Origin: Sclerotinia nivalis
Lineage: Eukaryota; Ascomycota; Leotiomycetes; Helotiales; Sclerotiniaceae
DNA length: 64,000 bases
Assembly (NCBI GenBank): GCA_029531795.1
Contig: JAPEIS010000005.1
Location: forward strand, 1,238,001-1,302,000
Reading direction: 5' to 3'
Part shown: one piece after another, positions 1 to 10,000 of the stretch
Numbering within the stretch: position 1 is the first letter of the stretch
Layout: the number at the start of each line of letters is the position of its first letter
Position numbers and translations under genes: made by a program
The notes under the pieces: generated by a model
The model's database searches: none
Told to the model about the DNA's origin: nothing
The model's input: only the letters and a program-made list of their open reading frames with translations

Positions 1-453
1 ATTTGTGAGGGCGCAATGGATTGGCGTTTATCGCCGTTCGTAAGGAGATTGGTTACGAGGTGTATTTCGATTGTTCCGGCTGTGGTTATTGCTGCGGCGG
101 CGGGACAGAGGGGCTTGGCGAAGGCTTTGATGGTGGGGAATGTGGTGTTGTCTGTTTCGTTGATTTTTGTTACGGCGCCGTTGGTTTGGTATACGAGTGC
201 GGAGAGGTTTATGAGGGTTGGGGTGGAGGTCGGAGGGAATGAAGTGATTGATGTAGGTGGGGTCGGCGGTATGGAGAGAGAATTGAGGAATGCGGATAGG
301 GGGGAGAATGGAGAGGCTGAGGGTGGGGCAACGGTTAGTTTGGCTAATGGGTGGGTAGTCACCGGGGTGGGTTGGTTGCTTTGGTTTGTGGTTGCCGGGA
401 TGAATGTTGCGCTTTTGACGTTTTTGGGGTTGGGGATTGGGGGGGATGATTAG
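1..453 (+). CDS. Nramp-family divalent metal transporter, C-terminal part (cut by window edge)
   Basis: The frame is open from the first base and reads CEGAMDWRLSPFVRRLVTR before two hydrophobic segments and a stop. This matches the end of the SMF/Nramp transporter fold, where an EG-x-W-x-P-x(2)-RRL-x-TR loop precedes the last membrane helices; the stretch VGNVVLSVSLIFVTAPLVWY corresponds to the helix that usually reads Q-x-VLS-x-x-LPF-x-x-x-P. Nramp proteins import Mn2+, Fe2+ and similar ions by proton symport at the plasma or endosomal membrane. About 150 residues are visible, with a Gly/Glu-rich loop between the last two helices. The start and the metal-binding helices lie outside the window, so the paralogue (SMF1, 2 or 3 type) cannot be decided. 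The methionine at 16 is internal, not a start. Confidence 0.75.
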   Translation: MCEGAMDWRLSPFVRRLVTRCISIVPAVVIAAAAGQRGLAKALMVGNVVLSVSLIFVTAPLVWYTSAERFMRVGVEVGGNEVIDVGGVGGMERELRNADRGENGEAEGGATVSLANGWVVTGVGWLLWFVVAGMNVALLTFLGLGIGGDD

Positions 454-694
454 AAGGAAGAACCGGGTGCTGTGATTAAGACGATTAGATAGATGGAAGA
501 TGTTAGAGTTGAAAGGCGCAAGGTGCAAGATGAGAAAGGGGAAAGGAGTTAGGCGAGGAAAGATGCAACGAGGCGAGGAATATATTGAAGTGGTTGGTCA
601 ATGCAAACACTTTTAAGAGTTCTTCGCATCACAGGTGTTGATCAAATTGTTCATAATTAATTTGACATGTGAAAGATAAGCTATCCAACAAGTT

Positions 695-2610
695 TCACAA
701 TTTCTCAAACTCCGTCGTGCCTTCATAAGGCCGCAAATAATTATCCTTCAACCACTCATGTTCACCCTCCACAACCCCAAAATTGAACGCAACACGACTC
801 TTGCTACTTCGATTCGCTTCACTCGTATGCATCAGATTCCCATGCATCAAGATCAAAGTCCCCGCTTTCACCTCCAACTTCTTATATTCAAACTCTCCAT
901 TTTCATTTTTTCTCGGCAAAGTCGAATCATCCACCCCCTCAATCTCCGCATAAACCGGCCGTTCCAAATCCACAAACTTCGGTCTTCCATCCACATTCTT
1001 ACAACGTCTCCTAATGGGTTGTACACGATGACTCCCCGGAGCCACAGCCAAACAACCATTTTCCACCGAGCAATCTTCAAGCGCATACCAGAATGTAGTG
1101 CACGAAGATGGGTCCGTGAAACCCGAACAGCCATCTTGGTGAGGAACAACGCGCGCACCTATTTCGGCGGCTTTGACTATAATGAGACTTTGGATTATGC
1201 GGGGATCCCTGTAGCCTAGGGATTTGGCGAGCGTGGAGTGGAAGGGACTGAGGATTGTTTTGCGGAATGAGGGCAGGACACGGTGGATACCGCAGCCGAT
1301 ACGCTGGATGCGTTTGAGGGGTTCGACGGCGGGGTTGAAGGCATCTTGGTGGGTGTGTTAGTTTGATTAATGGATCAGAGAATTAGAGTGTGTGCAAACT
1401 TACAGTCGCTTAAGGCGGCTATTGCTCGACCGCACGGATGCACGTAGGATTTCTGTCCTGGGAGATACGAATGTTTCTGTACTCGCTCGCCACCGCCAGC
1501 AAGGGCTTCTGCTGATTCATGGACAGTTTTGAGTAAGAGATCTTTTTGGTCGCTTGGTAATGCATTTGGGATGACGAGATACCCATTTTCTCTCCAGAAT
1601 TGTAGTTGCTCGTTGCTTAAACCACCATTTTTGGACTCATCGGGAGCGACATGGGGTCTGGACTGCATTATGGAGCCGATAATTGGAGCTCTATTAGATG
1701 TTTTTGGAGTGCTTTTTTCCACGGTGTTTTTCGTAGATATGGCTACGGGAATTGATTGACCTTGAAGCAAGGCTGATATTTGGGCTGCTTGCGCTTGAGA
1801 ATTTAACTTCAAAATAACGGGGATGCCGTGGGTAATGGTATTTCCAGGAGAATGCAATTCTAGTAATTGAGTTTTCATCTCTAGGACATCGGGAATGGCC
1901 CCGGTGATAGCGTCCCCGGTAGAGTGTAACTCCAGTAATTGAGTTTCCATCTCCAAAACTTCGGGAATGGCCTCCGTGATAGCATCTTCAGAGTGATGAT
2001 TTTCGTTGAGAGATACTGAGTGGCCATCTCCTTTGTCAAAGGATCTCGAAACGCCGTTCACATTATCATCCTGCGCAGGGCACTTCAGCTCGAGAGCGAT
2101 ATTCGTAGGATTCAAGGTATCGGGAATAGAGCCAGCTTTTACGCCGGGCTCATCCCGGCATTTGTTGTTATTGTTCTGGTTGGTAAGCATCAATGCGAAG
2201 AGAAGTGGTCCATCTTCGTCGTTGATAGATAATAAATCATTACCTATTGCTTCTTCATCATTCGTTTCAGCAGATGCCAGCTCAAGGGCAAAATTCCCAG
2301 TATCCAAAGTATCAGGGATGGCTTTATCAGCGGCCGCGGATTTGTTGTTTTGGCCAAGCATCAACGCGAAAAGGAGTGGTCCATCTTCATCGTTGATAGA
2401 GGATGGGTCATTATTAATTGCTGCCTCATTATCAGTTCCAGCGGGCTCTAGCTCAAAATCATAGTTTTGAGGATCCAAGATATCTGCAAGAGCATGACTT
2501 GCAGCCGCTTGCGCGGCGGCGTTATTATCCCCAATCAGCAGAGCAGGGGGAAGCGGCCCGTCATCTCCGCATGACCTTTCGGGAGAGGAATTTGACATGG
2601 AGACTGTCAT
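695..2610 (-). CDS. PhyH (phytanoyl-CoA dioxygenase) family protein with long repeat-bearing N-terminus
   Basis: Two exons (2610-1404 and 1344-695) joined by a 59-bp intron give about 618 residues. The last ~290 residues are a PhyH-type Fe(II)/2-oxoglutarate dioxygenase: it opens with NEQLQFWRENGYLVIPNAL, has the iron-binding HxD as PHQDG, then ENGCLAVAPGSHR and the distal His/Arg block GNLMHTSEANRSSKSRVAF. The splice is supported because the HQD part lies only in the second exon. The first ~330 residues are acidic, low-complexity and built of repeats: INDEDGPLLFALML occurs twice (a third copy is degenerate) and an AIPDxLxxxxxxLEL unit about six times. The chosen start is the first ATG of the frame (2598 is equally possible). 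A PhyH-only product could start at the ATG at 1668. The substrate is unknown; fungal PhyH proteins act on small molecules in varied pathways. Confidence 0.75.
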
Positions 2611-3430
2611 GATTGTTGGGAGAAGCGAAGATAGAACCCAACAGATGATTTTAGCTTCTAACAAATGTTGCGAAATGGTGTGCGTTTACATACTGAGCTT
2701 CAACCCACTTCTCATCTCTTCCCCACAGCAGAAACCTCCACTATTGCATGGATCGATACCTTGAACCCCACTTCAACCTGCAGTTCACTTAGCCTATGGG
2801 AAGGTAACGAATAGAAAAGATGATGCATATTACATTTTGGCCACAATCTTGGGAAAATACATTTGGTAAACCGATCGCATACGCCCCCTAGTTAATCTTC
2901 ACTATCACCCAATCAACATTCAAATATTTGACATAAAAAGAGCTTCGACCCCGCTCGAGCCCACTGCTCAGCGGCTTGTCAACCATGATGATGAGAACAG
3001 ATAAGGATGAATTGAGAAGGTGGTGCATAAATTCAGAAAATACTGTTTCATCAACCTTGAAAGGCTTCGCTTGGCTGCCCCATCGGATGCTCGCCTAACC
3101 GCCATCAGCCATTGGCCAATAAACTGTGATTAGGTTGAGTGAAGAATAAAAAAAGCAAGGAATGGTGGGATGCGAATAACGATCTTCAGATCCGAAAGGA
3201 AGATTCATGGGTGGGAAATTTGTTGGGTGTTTGCAGCATTTAATACCACTCCTTCGCAAAACCCACTTACTTAATGAGGCACAAAATTATATTTCTGCTT
3301 TCGGCGACCTCTCGCTACCTACTTGATTCGACTTAAATACGTTTGCAATTTCTACCTCTTTTTTTTTCCAACAAGGTAGTCAAAACTTTTCGACAACTTT
3401 CACAACACTGTTTTTCTAAAGTGAATCAAA
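2611..3430. promoter_or_regulatory. Divergent intergenic/promoter region
   Basis: This 0.8-kb spacer separates the divergently transcribed PhyH and SnoaL-like genes. It has no convincing open frame. A pyrimidine-rich T tract at about 3357-3370 lies some 60 bp before the SnoaL-like start, as is common in front of well-expressed fungal genes. Confidence 0.4.
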
Positions 3431-4007
3431 ATGGCGCCTCACCATGACCACCCCCTTGACGTACAGCACAAGAAACATGGCGACCATGACCACCCCCTTC
3501 ACGTACAGCACAAGAAACATGGCGACCATGATCACATTATGAAACGTCTAGATGGCTACATCAAAGCCTACAGGAAGGGAGACACCGAAGCCATCATGAA
3601 ATACTACCACCCAGACAACTTTGTCTACTCAGACTTCAGTGCGTCCTCGCCCCAATCTGTCATTTCCTTTCCGCCCACTCGCAACCCCAGTCCCCAAGAT
3701 CCACTAACAACCCCTAGGCACATCCAATCGCCAACTAATGGGTCTTTCTGAAGTCGCCTCCCACTACTCAAACACCTTCAGCAATTTCCACGACCTAACC
3801 ATCACCACCCTCTCCGTGCACGGACACAAAGATTTCACAGCCTGGGAATGGGAAATCACATGCAAACCCGCTATTTCTCCTGAAACAGGGGAGCGATTGG
3901 AGAAGGAAGAGGCGGAGTTGAAGAAATTGGTGGGTTGTACGTTGATGTGGTGGGAGAATGATAAGATTGTGAGGAATCATGATTATGTGCAGATGAAGGA
4001 TGTTTAG
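3431..4007 (+). CDS. SnoaL/NTF2-like domain protein with duplicated His-rich head
   Basis: Exon 1 (3431-3638) and exon 2 (3718-4007), with a 79-bp GTGCGT...TAG intron, encode about 165 residues. After the N-terminus, residues ~36-165 look like a small alpha+beta cone fold: an opening helix MKRLDGYIKAYRKGDTEAIM, then YYHPDNFVYSDF, and strands ending in W-E-W-E-I-T and MWWENDKIVRNHDYVQMKD. This pattern fits SnoaL-like/NTF2-like polyketide-cyclase-type proteins, small soluble enzymes or ligand binders in fungi; the actual reaction cannot be read from sequence. Residues 5-32 are a tandem duplication of a 14-residue His/Lys/Asp-rich unit (HDHPLDVQHKKHGD), giving 13 histidines in the first 36 residues, suggestive of metal binding. 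No signal peptide is seen. Confidence 0.65.
3443..3526 (+). repeat. 42-bp coding tandem duplication
   Basis: Two adjacent 42-bp units (3443-3484 and 3485-3526) differ at a single base (ttgacg against ttcacg). They encode two 14-residue His-rich units in frame in the SnoaL-like gene. The near identity means the duplication is recent. Confidence 0.9.
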
Positions 4008-4501
4008 GATGTTTATTTTTGGGAGGGAGGGTGCGGGGGGAGAGGGGATGGAACTGGAACTGGAAGTGGTTTCGTCGTCGGAAGGGGTTAAAGTACAGTT
4101 CTTTTTGACAAGTTCTCCAGATCAATTGATCGTGCGTTTAACGAAGAATGACATGTGATTTGGCGCGATTGCGACGGAGAAAGCCTGGGTGGAAGTCTTC
4201 TTGGAACTGGCGAAGCTTGGTACTATTTTATACTGTATTTTTTTCCGTATTTTTCTAAATCCAAAAATCACAAAGTATTAGAGATCGGATCGAATAACAA
4301 CTCCATCGTTGGTACTAAATTCAACGCAAAAATTGCCATAACTAAAAAATGCTCGCAAAATCAGCTATATGAACGTGTGTGTGTAAAATTTATACATGAA
4401 TCGCAACGACGCTATCAAGAGCTATGTAGATATATACAAAGAATCAGTTTCTCCTCCTTCCTTTTCTTTTTTTTCGGAACGCTGTAAATTTTCATAGTAC
4501 T
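4008..4501. other. Convergent 3' intergenic spacer
   Basis: Tail-to-tail spacer between the SnoaL-like gene and the cellobiose dehydrogenase gene. It holds a purine-rich stretch near 4020-4080 and T-rich runs near 4455-4475. I see no gene in it. Confidence 0.5.
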
Positions 4502-7007
4502 CTATTCATCAAGTTCATAGCCGAATGGGCAGGTGTCATCATCATCATCATCATCATCATCACCAGCGACAGCGCTAGCAGCCGCCGAGGAAGCAGATGT
4601 AGTAGCTCCTGAGACTGCTGACCCCGGAGAAGTGCTATTGCTACCAGATGGATAAGAAGCAGTAGTGGCGTTGGTAGAAGAAATAGTCTTTCCACTCAAC
4701 GCCAAGATCTTCTGCGCAGCGTGCTCAGCAGCAACCATAACAATAGCCTGAGTATTACCAGTGGGCACATCAGGATGGATAGAAGCATCCACAACGAAAA
4801 GGTTATCTGTTCCCCAAACCTTGGTATCGGTATCAACGACCAAAGATCCATCATTGGTTTCACCCATCATAGCAGTACCGGTAAAATGATCACCAGTAAC
4901 GTAAGTACCAGCAGCGACCAAAGAAGCACCAGTAATAGTGCTATCAGTGGGTTCAAGAATAGTGCTGTTCTCAGCGGCGTTGAGGAAGTAGTCGATCATG
5001 GTCCTGATGGCGGATTGATCGTCAGCGGTGTTCATCCATGGGTTAGTGGTGAATTCTGTAGCGCCGGCGCTGGTGATTCCGAGGACGCCGGTAGATGTCA
5101 AACCGTGGGTAAGGTAGAGCTTGATGCGAACTTGACCTTCAGCGGGGGAGTTACAGGTTCCTTGGAAGTATTTGGTGCCGTTAGTGGTGTTGAGGGATGT
5201 CCAGAAGTTTAATCTTTGACCGGATTGAACGAGTGGGCCGCTTTGTTGGGCGAATAGATCAACGTTGGTGGTGCTTGGAGAGGTGAAAGCAGTCGACATC
5301 ATGGAGGTGGAGTTGCTAGCCATGGAACCGGTGATGTTGAAAGTAAGGGTAAAGATTGGATGGTCCTTGAGGTTCTTTCCAACCGGGAGGTTGATCCAGT
5401 CAGATTCGACTGGCAGGGTAACACAGCTGCTTCCATTTTTAACGGTGGTGATCTGATCAGTTGGACCAATACCACTGTTAATCAAGATACGGGGAGTAGA
5501 CATGGCTCCACTAGCGAGGATGAGCTTACCACCTGCATTGAGGTTAATGATTTGACGGACACCAGTGCTGGAGTTTTCAACTTCAACACCAGAGAACGTG
5601 GTGCTGTTGGTAGTGCTTCGGATACCTCTAACAACCATGGTATTGAATTGGGCCTTGAAGTTGGTCATAGCAGTAGCAAGAGGGTAGTAAGACTTGACTG
5701 GGCCAGCACGGAGACCATCTTGGATATCCCATGGTGGATGAGAGTAAACTTGAGTCTTCTCGTTTGGTGATTCGATAGCATCAACTTCGGACCATCCAAG
5801 ACCGCCCAAGAATGAAGAGAGAACGTTCCATGCGCTTTGATCGTATCGTTGAGAGTTCGCAGTAGGGTTGGTAGTACCTGGATTACGCTCGTAAAGTCTA
5901 TCGGCGGATGCACTGACATCGGTCCATTTCCATCCGGTTGGCCATTTGTCATCGAAATCAGCTTTTTGTGGGCGGACGAACATCAGTGCATTGACCATAG
6001 TTCCACCTCCAAGAAGACATCCAGCCATTGAAGCAGTGTCTGTGCAGTATTCATCACTGACAGGGGCGGTTGTGAGATAGTATGCCATGGAAGGAACATC
6101 ATATTGGGTAACGGTGTCGTTCCATGAGACGGTGGCTCTACCACCACTAGCATAAGTGGAAACATTTCCTCTTTCCAACATCAAGACAGATGCACCGCTC
6201 TCTGCGAGACGCTCTGCGACGATGATACCCGCTGGGCCGGCACCTGCGATGATATAGTCGTAGGTTGAGTTAGAAGTGGACACGGCATTGTTTGAACAAA
6301 TTTTGGTGGTGTTAGATGCGGTTGTGTTGCTGGCGGTGACAGTGCTAGCCATGGCAGCCCATGTGGCGTAGTTACCGTTCGCAGCACTGGCGGTTTCAAT
6401 ACCGAAATCACCAAATCCAGTACCGTGGTAGGTGAAAGTCGCATCAGTAGCAGATGCAGCATTTGTGACAGTGCCGTTACCAAGAGCCCATCCAACGATG
6501 ACTTGGCTAGCACCAGCAGCCATGGTATAAGTGTTTCCAATGCAAGCCTGGCAAAGGAAAGTGTATGACATATGAGTCGAGTTGACAAAGGTACCATTCG
6601 CAATTGGCAATAACTGTGCCGTGATGTTTGCGTAGGCACCTGGAGAAGTATATCCACTAGTCTCACGCAACGATGCGATAACATCAGTTCCACTAGGCCA
6701 GGCGACAATCAACATACTGCCAACCATATCACCAGTTAATGAAACACCTCCATATCCTGAACCAGCTGTGCTTGGAAAGACCTAATTGCTTTTAGTTTCC
6801 TGTGCAGTGATCATGGAATGAATGTATCCTTACGATTTGACCGATGAAGTCAGACGTGGCATTGGCCTCCATGGCCATACCAAACTTGAATCCAGTGGTG
6901 TCCGTAGCACCTTGAAATGTGATACCAGTGTTGGCATCCACATATGAAGTAGCTGTTTGAGCAAGAGCTCTGGCGGTAAAACCAAGGGCTAGTAAAGAAG
7001 TGCGCAT
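4502..7007 (-). CDS. Cellobiose dehydrogenase (secreted flavocytochrome, AA8-AA3_1)
   Basis: Exon 1 (7007-6834) and exon 2 (6781-4502), with a 52-bp intron, encode about 817 residues. Residues 1-17 are a signal peptide ending ALAQ. Next is a cytochrome (AA8) domain with YVDANTGITFQ, a candidate heme Met at about 77 (TGDMVGSM) and heme His at about 177 (FTYHGTGFGDFGI). A Ser/Thr/Asn-rich linker leads to the GMC flavin domain: FAD motif AGAGPAG at ~237-243, catalytic His ~690 in GDHFTGTAMMG and Asn ~734 in PTGNTQA. The enzyme oxidises cellobiose and cello-oligosaccharides outside the cell and passes electrons to lytic polysaccharide monooxygenases. There is no CBM1 cellulose-binding module; instead a Ser/Ala/Thr linker ends in nine Asp residues and TCPFGYELDE. 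Both domains look intact. Class II/III-like ascomycete CDH. Confidence 0.93.
4532..4565. repeat. (ATC)n microsatellite coding poly-Asp
   Basis: A run of tca/atc triplets on the + strand is read on the minus strand as consecutive GAT/GAC codons, making the poly-Asp run near the cellobiose dehydrogenase C-terminus. Such runs vary in length by slippage. Confidence 0.85.
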
Positions 7008-10000
7008 TTTGAGATTTTAGATTTGTTCCTTGTGGTAGTTGTATTTGAATAAATGTGATATGATATTGTTACTTTCGAAAAATGGTCACCAGACCTGGAA
7101 ACGAGAGTTGAAAAGAATGATTTCAAAAACGAATGTATACCGTCAAGGTAACAGGTCAAAAGAGTGCATAAGAGAAGGAATGGAGGAGAAAGAAAGAAAA
7201 AGTTCCTGCCTTACAGAATGCAGATTCGACTGTTGCGCAGATGGAGCCTTTTGTACTTCAAAAAGCTCGAAATACTCTTATTCTTGTTGAATCCATCATA
7301 ATGAACCCCGCCATCAATGGCTTAAAAAGGCTTCATTCGTCAAGTTCATCTATTTGAATCTGGACTGTGCGCACTGTCCTGGTAAAATCTGGTAAGATCT
7401 TACATGCTGGATGGATTGAGATTCCTAATCCCTCTCTTTCGTTTGTTTCGTTTTCTGTCGTCTATCTACTTGGTAACATTTAGAACTGGATCAAAAGAGG
7501 AAAAGTACGCCATGCCGCTGTTATCAGATGAATTTATATTGAGGGGTAAATTGGATGGGTCGTCATCTAGACAACTTTGATAGGACAACCCTTGTTCCCG
7601 CGTTTCAAAAACTTTCTTTCGCTTATTCTGACGTTTCAAAGGTCTATTTTTTCCTGGTTAAGGGGAGCCGGAGCTTTGTGGGTGTATTGACCCACTCGGA
7701 TTCCATATTTGGCCTATATTTCAAACATCCATCTGAAAAGACAGCAAACTCATCCCGGGATGAAGTTCCTGCAAGTAAAAACTTGACTTATATCGTGGTT
7801 TCACAACCAAAAAAAAACAAAAAGAACATATTTATGGATATTCCACCGCAATTGAGCAAACCAAGCGACGAAGGTCATACAAGCCACATTCTTCGTCATC
7901 GTAATTCATGCACAATGGATTGGATTTCCTTTCGACACTCTAGTCAAATCAAGCATCTAATGAGATTGATGACATGATTCGAGTCTATTTAGGAAATTAA
8001 AGGAAAAGAAGGAAAAGAGATTTGTTATCATAAGGATTTGATTGATTAGTGGGCGTGGTAAAACGTTCTTCCATTCGTTGGCCATACGTGGATATTGTAG
8101 AGCGCGTTTCCATCTGAACTTTCAAAAGGATCGATCTGGTGGACCACGGCGGGAATCCGTGACTTTTGACAGGGGCTTCAATTGATAGGATGGAGTTTGC
8201 AAGGTTTAGGATAATCGGAAAGTTGCTCATCCATCCGTTGTTTTCCCTGGATAAAATATTTCTTTGCTCTGCTTTGCCAAAAAGGGAGAGATTGTAAAAC
8301 CCCGCTCCTTTCGAACAGGATGAAAGCTATCTATCTGGAAAAAGCGTGGCGTCAAAAGTGCAGAGAAGATTTGAATTTCATGGCTTGAGATGGCCAAGCT
8401 GCCATGATCTTTAATCTAGAAGTAGAGAAGGTTCAATGACGAGAGAGAAGCCATGCAACGGAAATCATTCCACAAAATACAGATCCAGTCTATTATTGTA
8501 TCGGTGGGATCTTATTCTTTTGACTCCACTTGCAGGTGTCGTTCGGACGATGCCACTTCGATATTTAATTTGAGCGTTGGAAACTTTTGAAATCGTTGGC
8601 TGTTACTGTTAGAATGTTTGCCTCGGTATCGCGCCTCTCGAGTCTCATGTTTTCAAAATCAAATCACTTGTTAGTACAGACGGGGAGATTGATCACACGT
8701 CTTCCTTCATAGGAGCGAATTTGCTGGTGTTGGCTAGGATGGAATAAAATCATTTGTTTGGAAAAAGATGCACTGATCGATCTCCGAATAATGTGGCTGA
8801 TAACTATGCTTAGCGCCACATCGTGGCTCTAATTCGCGATCACATGATCCGTGACTCCATGATAACTTGGAAAAGACGTATCATTTAAAATCTTTGAATG
8901 TGCAGCGTACATTTTATTTGATGCAGCACGTCTTAAATGGATTTCTAGCACAATTTCTTATCTTCTCTCCTGTGTCTACCGAATGTTTGTCTACACTGGT
9001 ATCAATCTTCCATGGAGATGAAAGCAATATCACTATCAATCACCTACCATAATATATAGCTTGCATTTGCATCGCCAAAGCCGCATAGCCAGGAAACTTA
9101 TGGAGAACAGCTCATGAAGCTTGGCTCTCCTAAGCGATTTAACCTTTTGGTATAACTACAAATATCCTGTCTAAGTCCAGGCCGTTCAACATGCACTCTC
9201 AAGTGTCAATTGGCATATCGAAAGCTCATTCCTCCGGGAAGTCTCACACAACACAATTAGCGTGATTCACAGGAAGACAAATTCAATATCCACGCGCACG
9301 TGCACGTAGGCCGAACTTTGACACGATCGCACCAAGCGCCATCAGCCTGCCAATCATCAATATGGATAAAGCCAGCGCAAGGGGGATGTTGTTATGCTGA
9401 AGCTCAAGAACTGTTGCCGCAACACCATTCTTTCTATGCAGGCTGGTGACTTGGACACCAAGTGGCCCTTTCCCCCTTAAAGAAGCGGACATGAAACCAT
9501 GACGAGTAGAAGAGTTGAACCTTCATATCATCAAAATTTGATCCAACCTATACCACATGAATCTTCTATTCTTGGATTTTGAGTACATATTGTGAGAACC
9601 ATCCACCGTTTCGGGGAGTACCTCGTTATCTTTTGTGGTTGCGTAAAATTAGCAGGCTCTGAAGTCCCTTAGTTATGATTATTTGTTCGGTCTGTTGCCA
9701 GAATCACTCACGGCAGGGAAGTTATCCGGAGATTACGAATCTTTTCAATCGACGACCAACAGAAGTAGGCACGAGTTAGTTTGCATGAAAAGGTGAGGGG
9801 TTTCGATTGTTTTAGAGTGGTGCAAAATGGTTGAGGATATATAATGCCATTGATCCTGATCGCTGTGCAATTCAAGCCCTGAGCTACATCATTTCTTTAA
9901 GTATAACAAAATGTTTTTCCAGTTTCATTGATGTTCTCTATGCCGAAAACTCTCGCAGCTAGTTAGCTACCTATTCATTTTCATTTTGTCTTTATGGATA

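Noticed and set aside
7555..7977. 140-residue frame in the gene desert
   Set aside because: No domain, no signal peptide, no splice partners, and composition like the flanking non-coding DNA.
8821..8900. Possible tRNA or small RNA from GATC/CATG-rich palindromic words
   Set aside because: No cloverleaf, no box A/B pair; I also found no convincing tRNA or rRNA gene elsewhere in the window.
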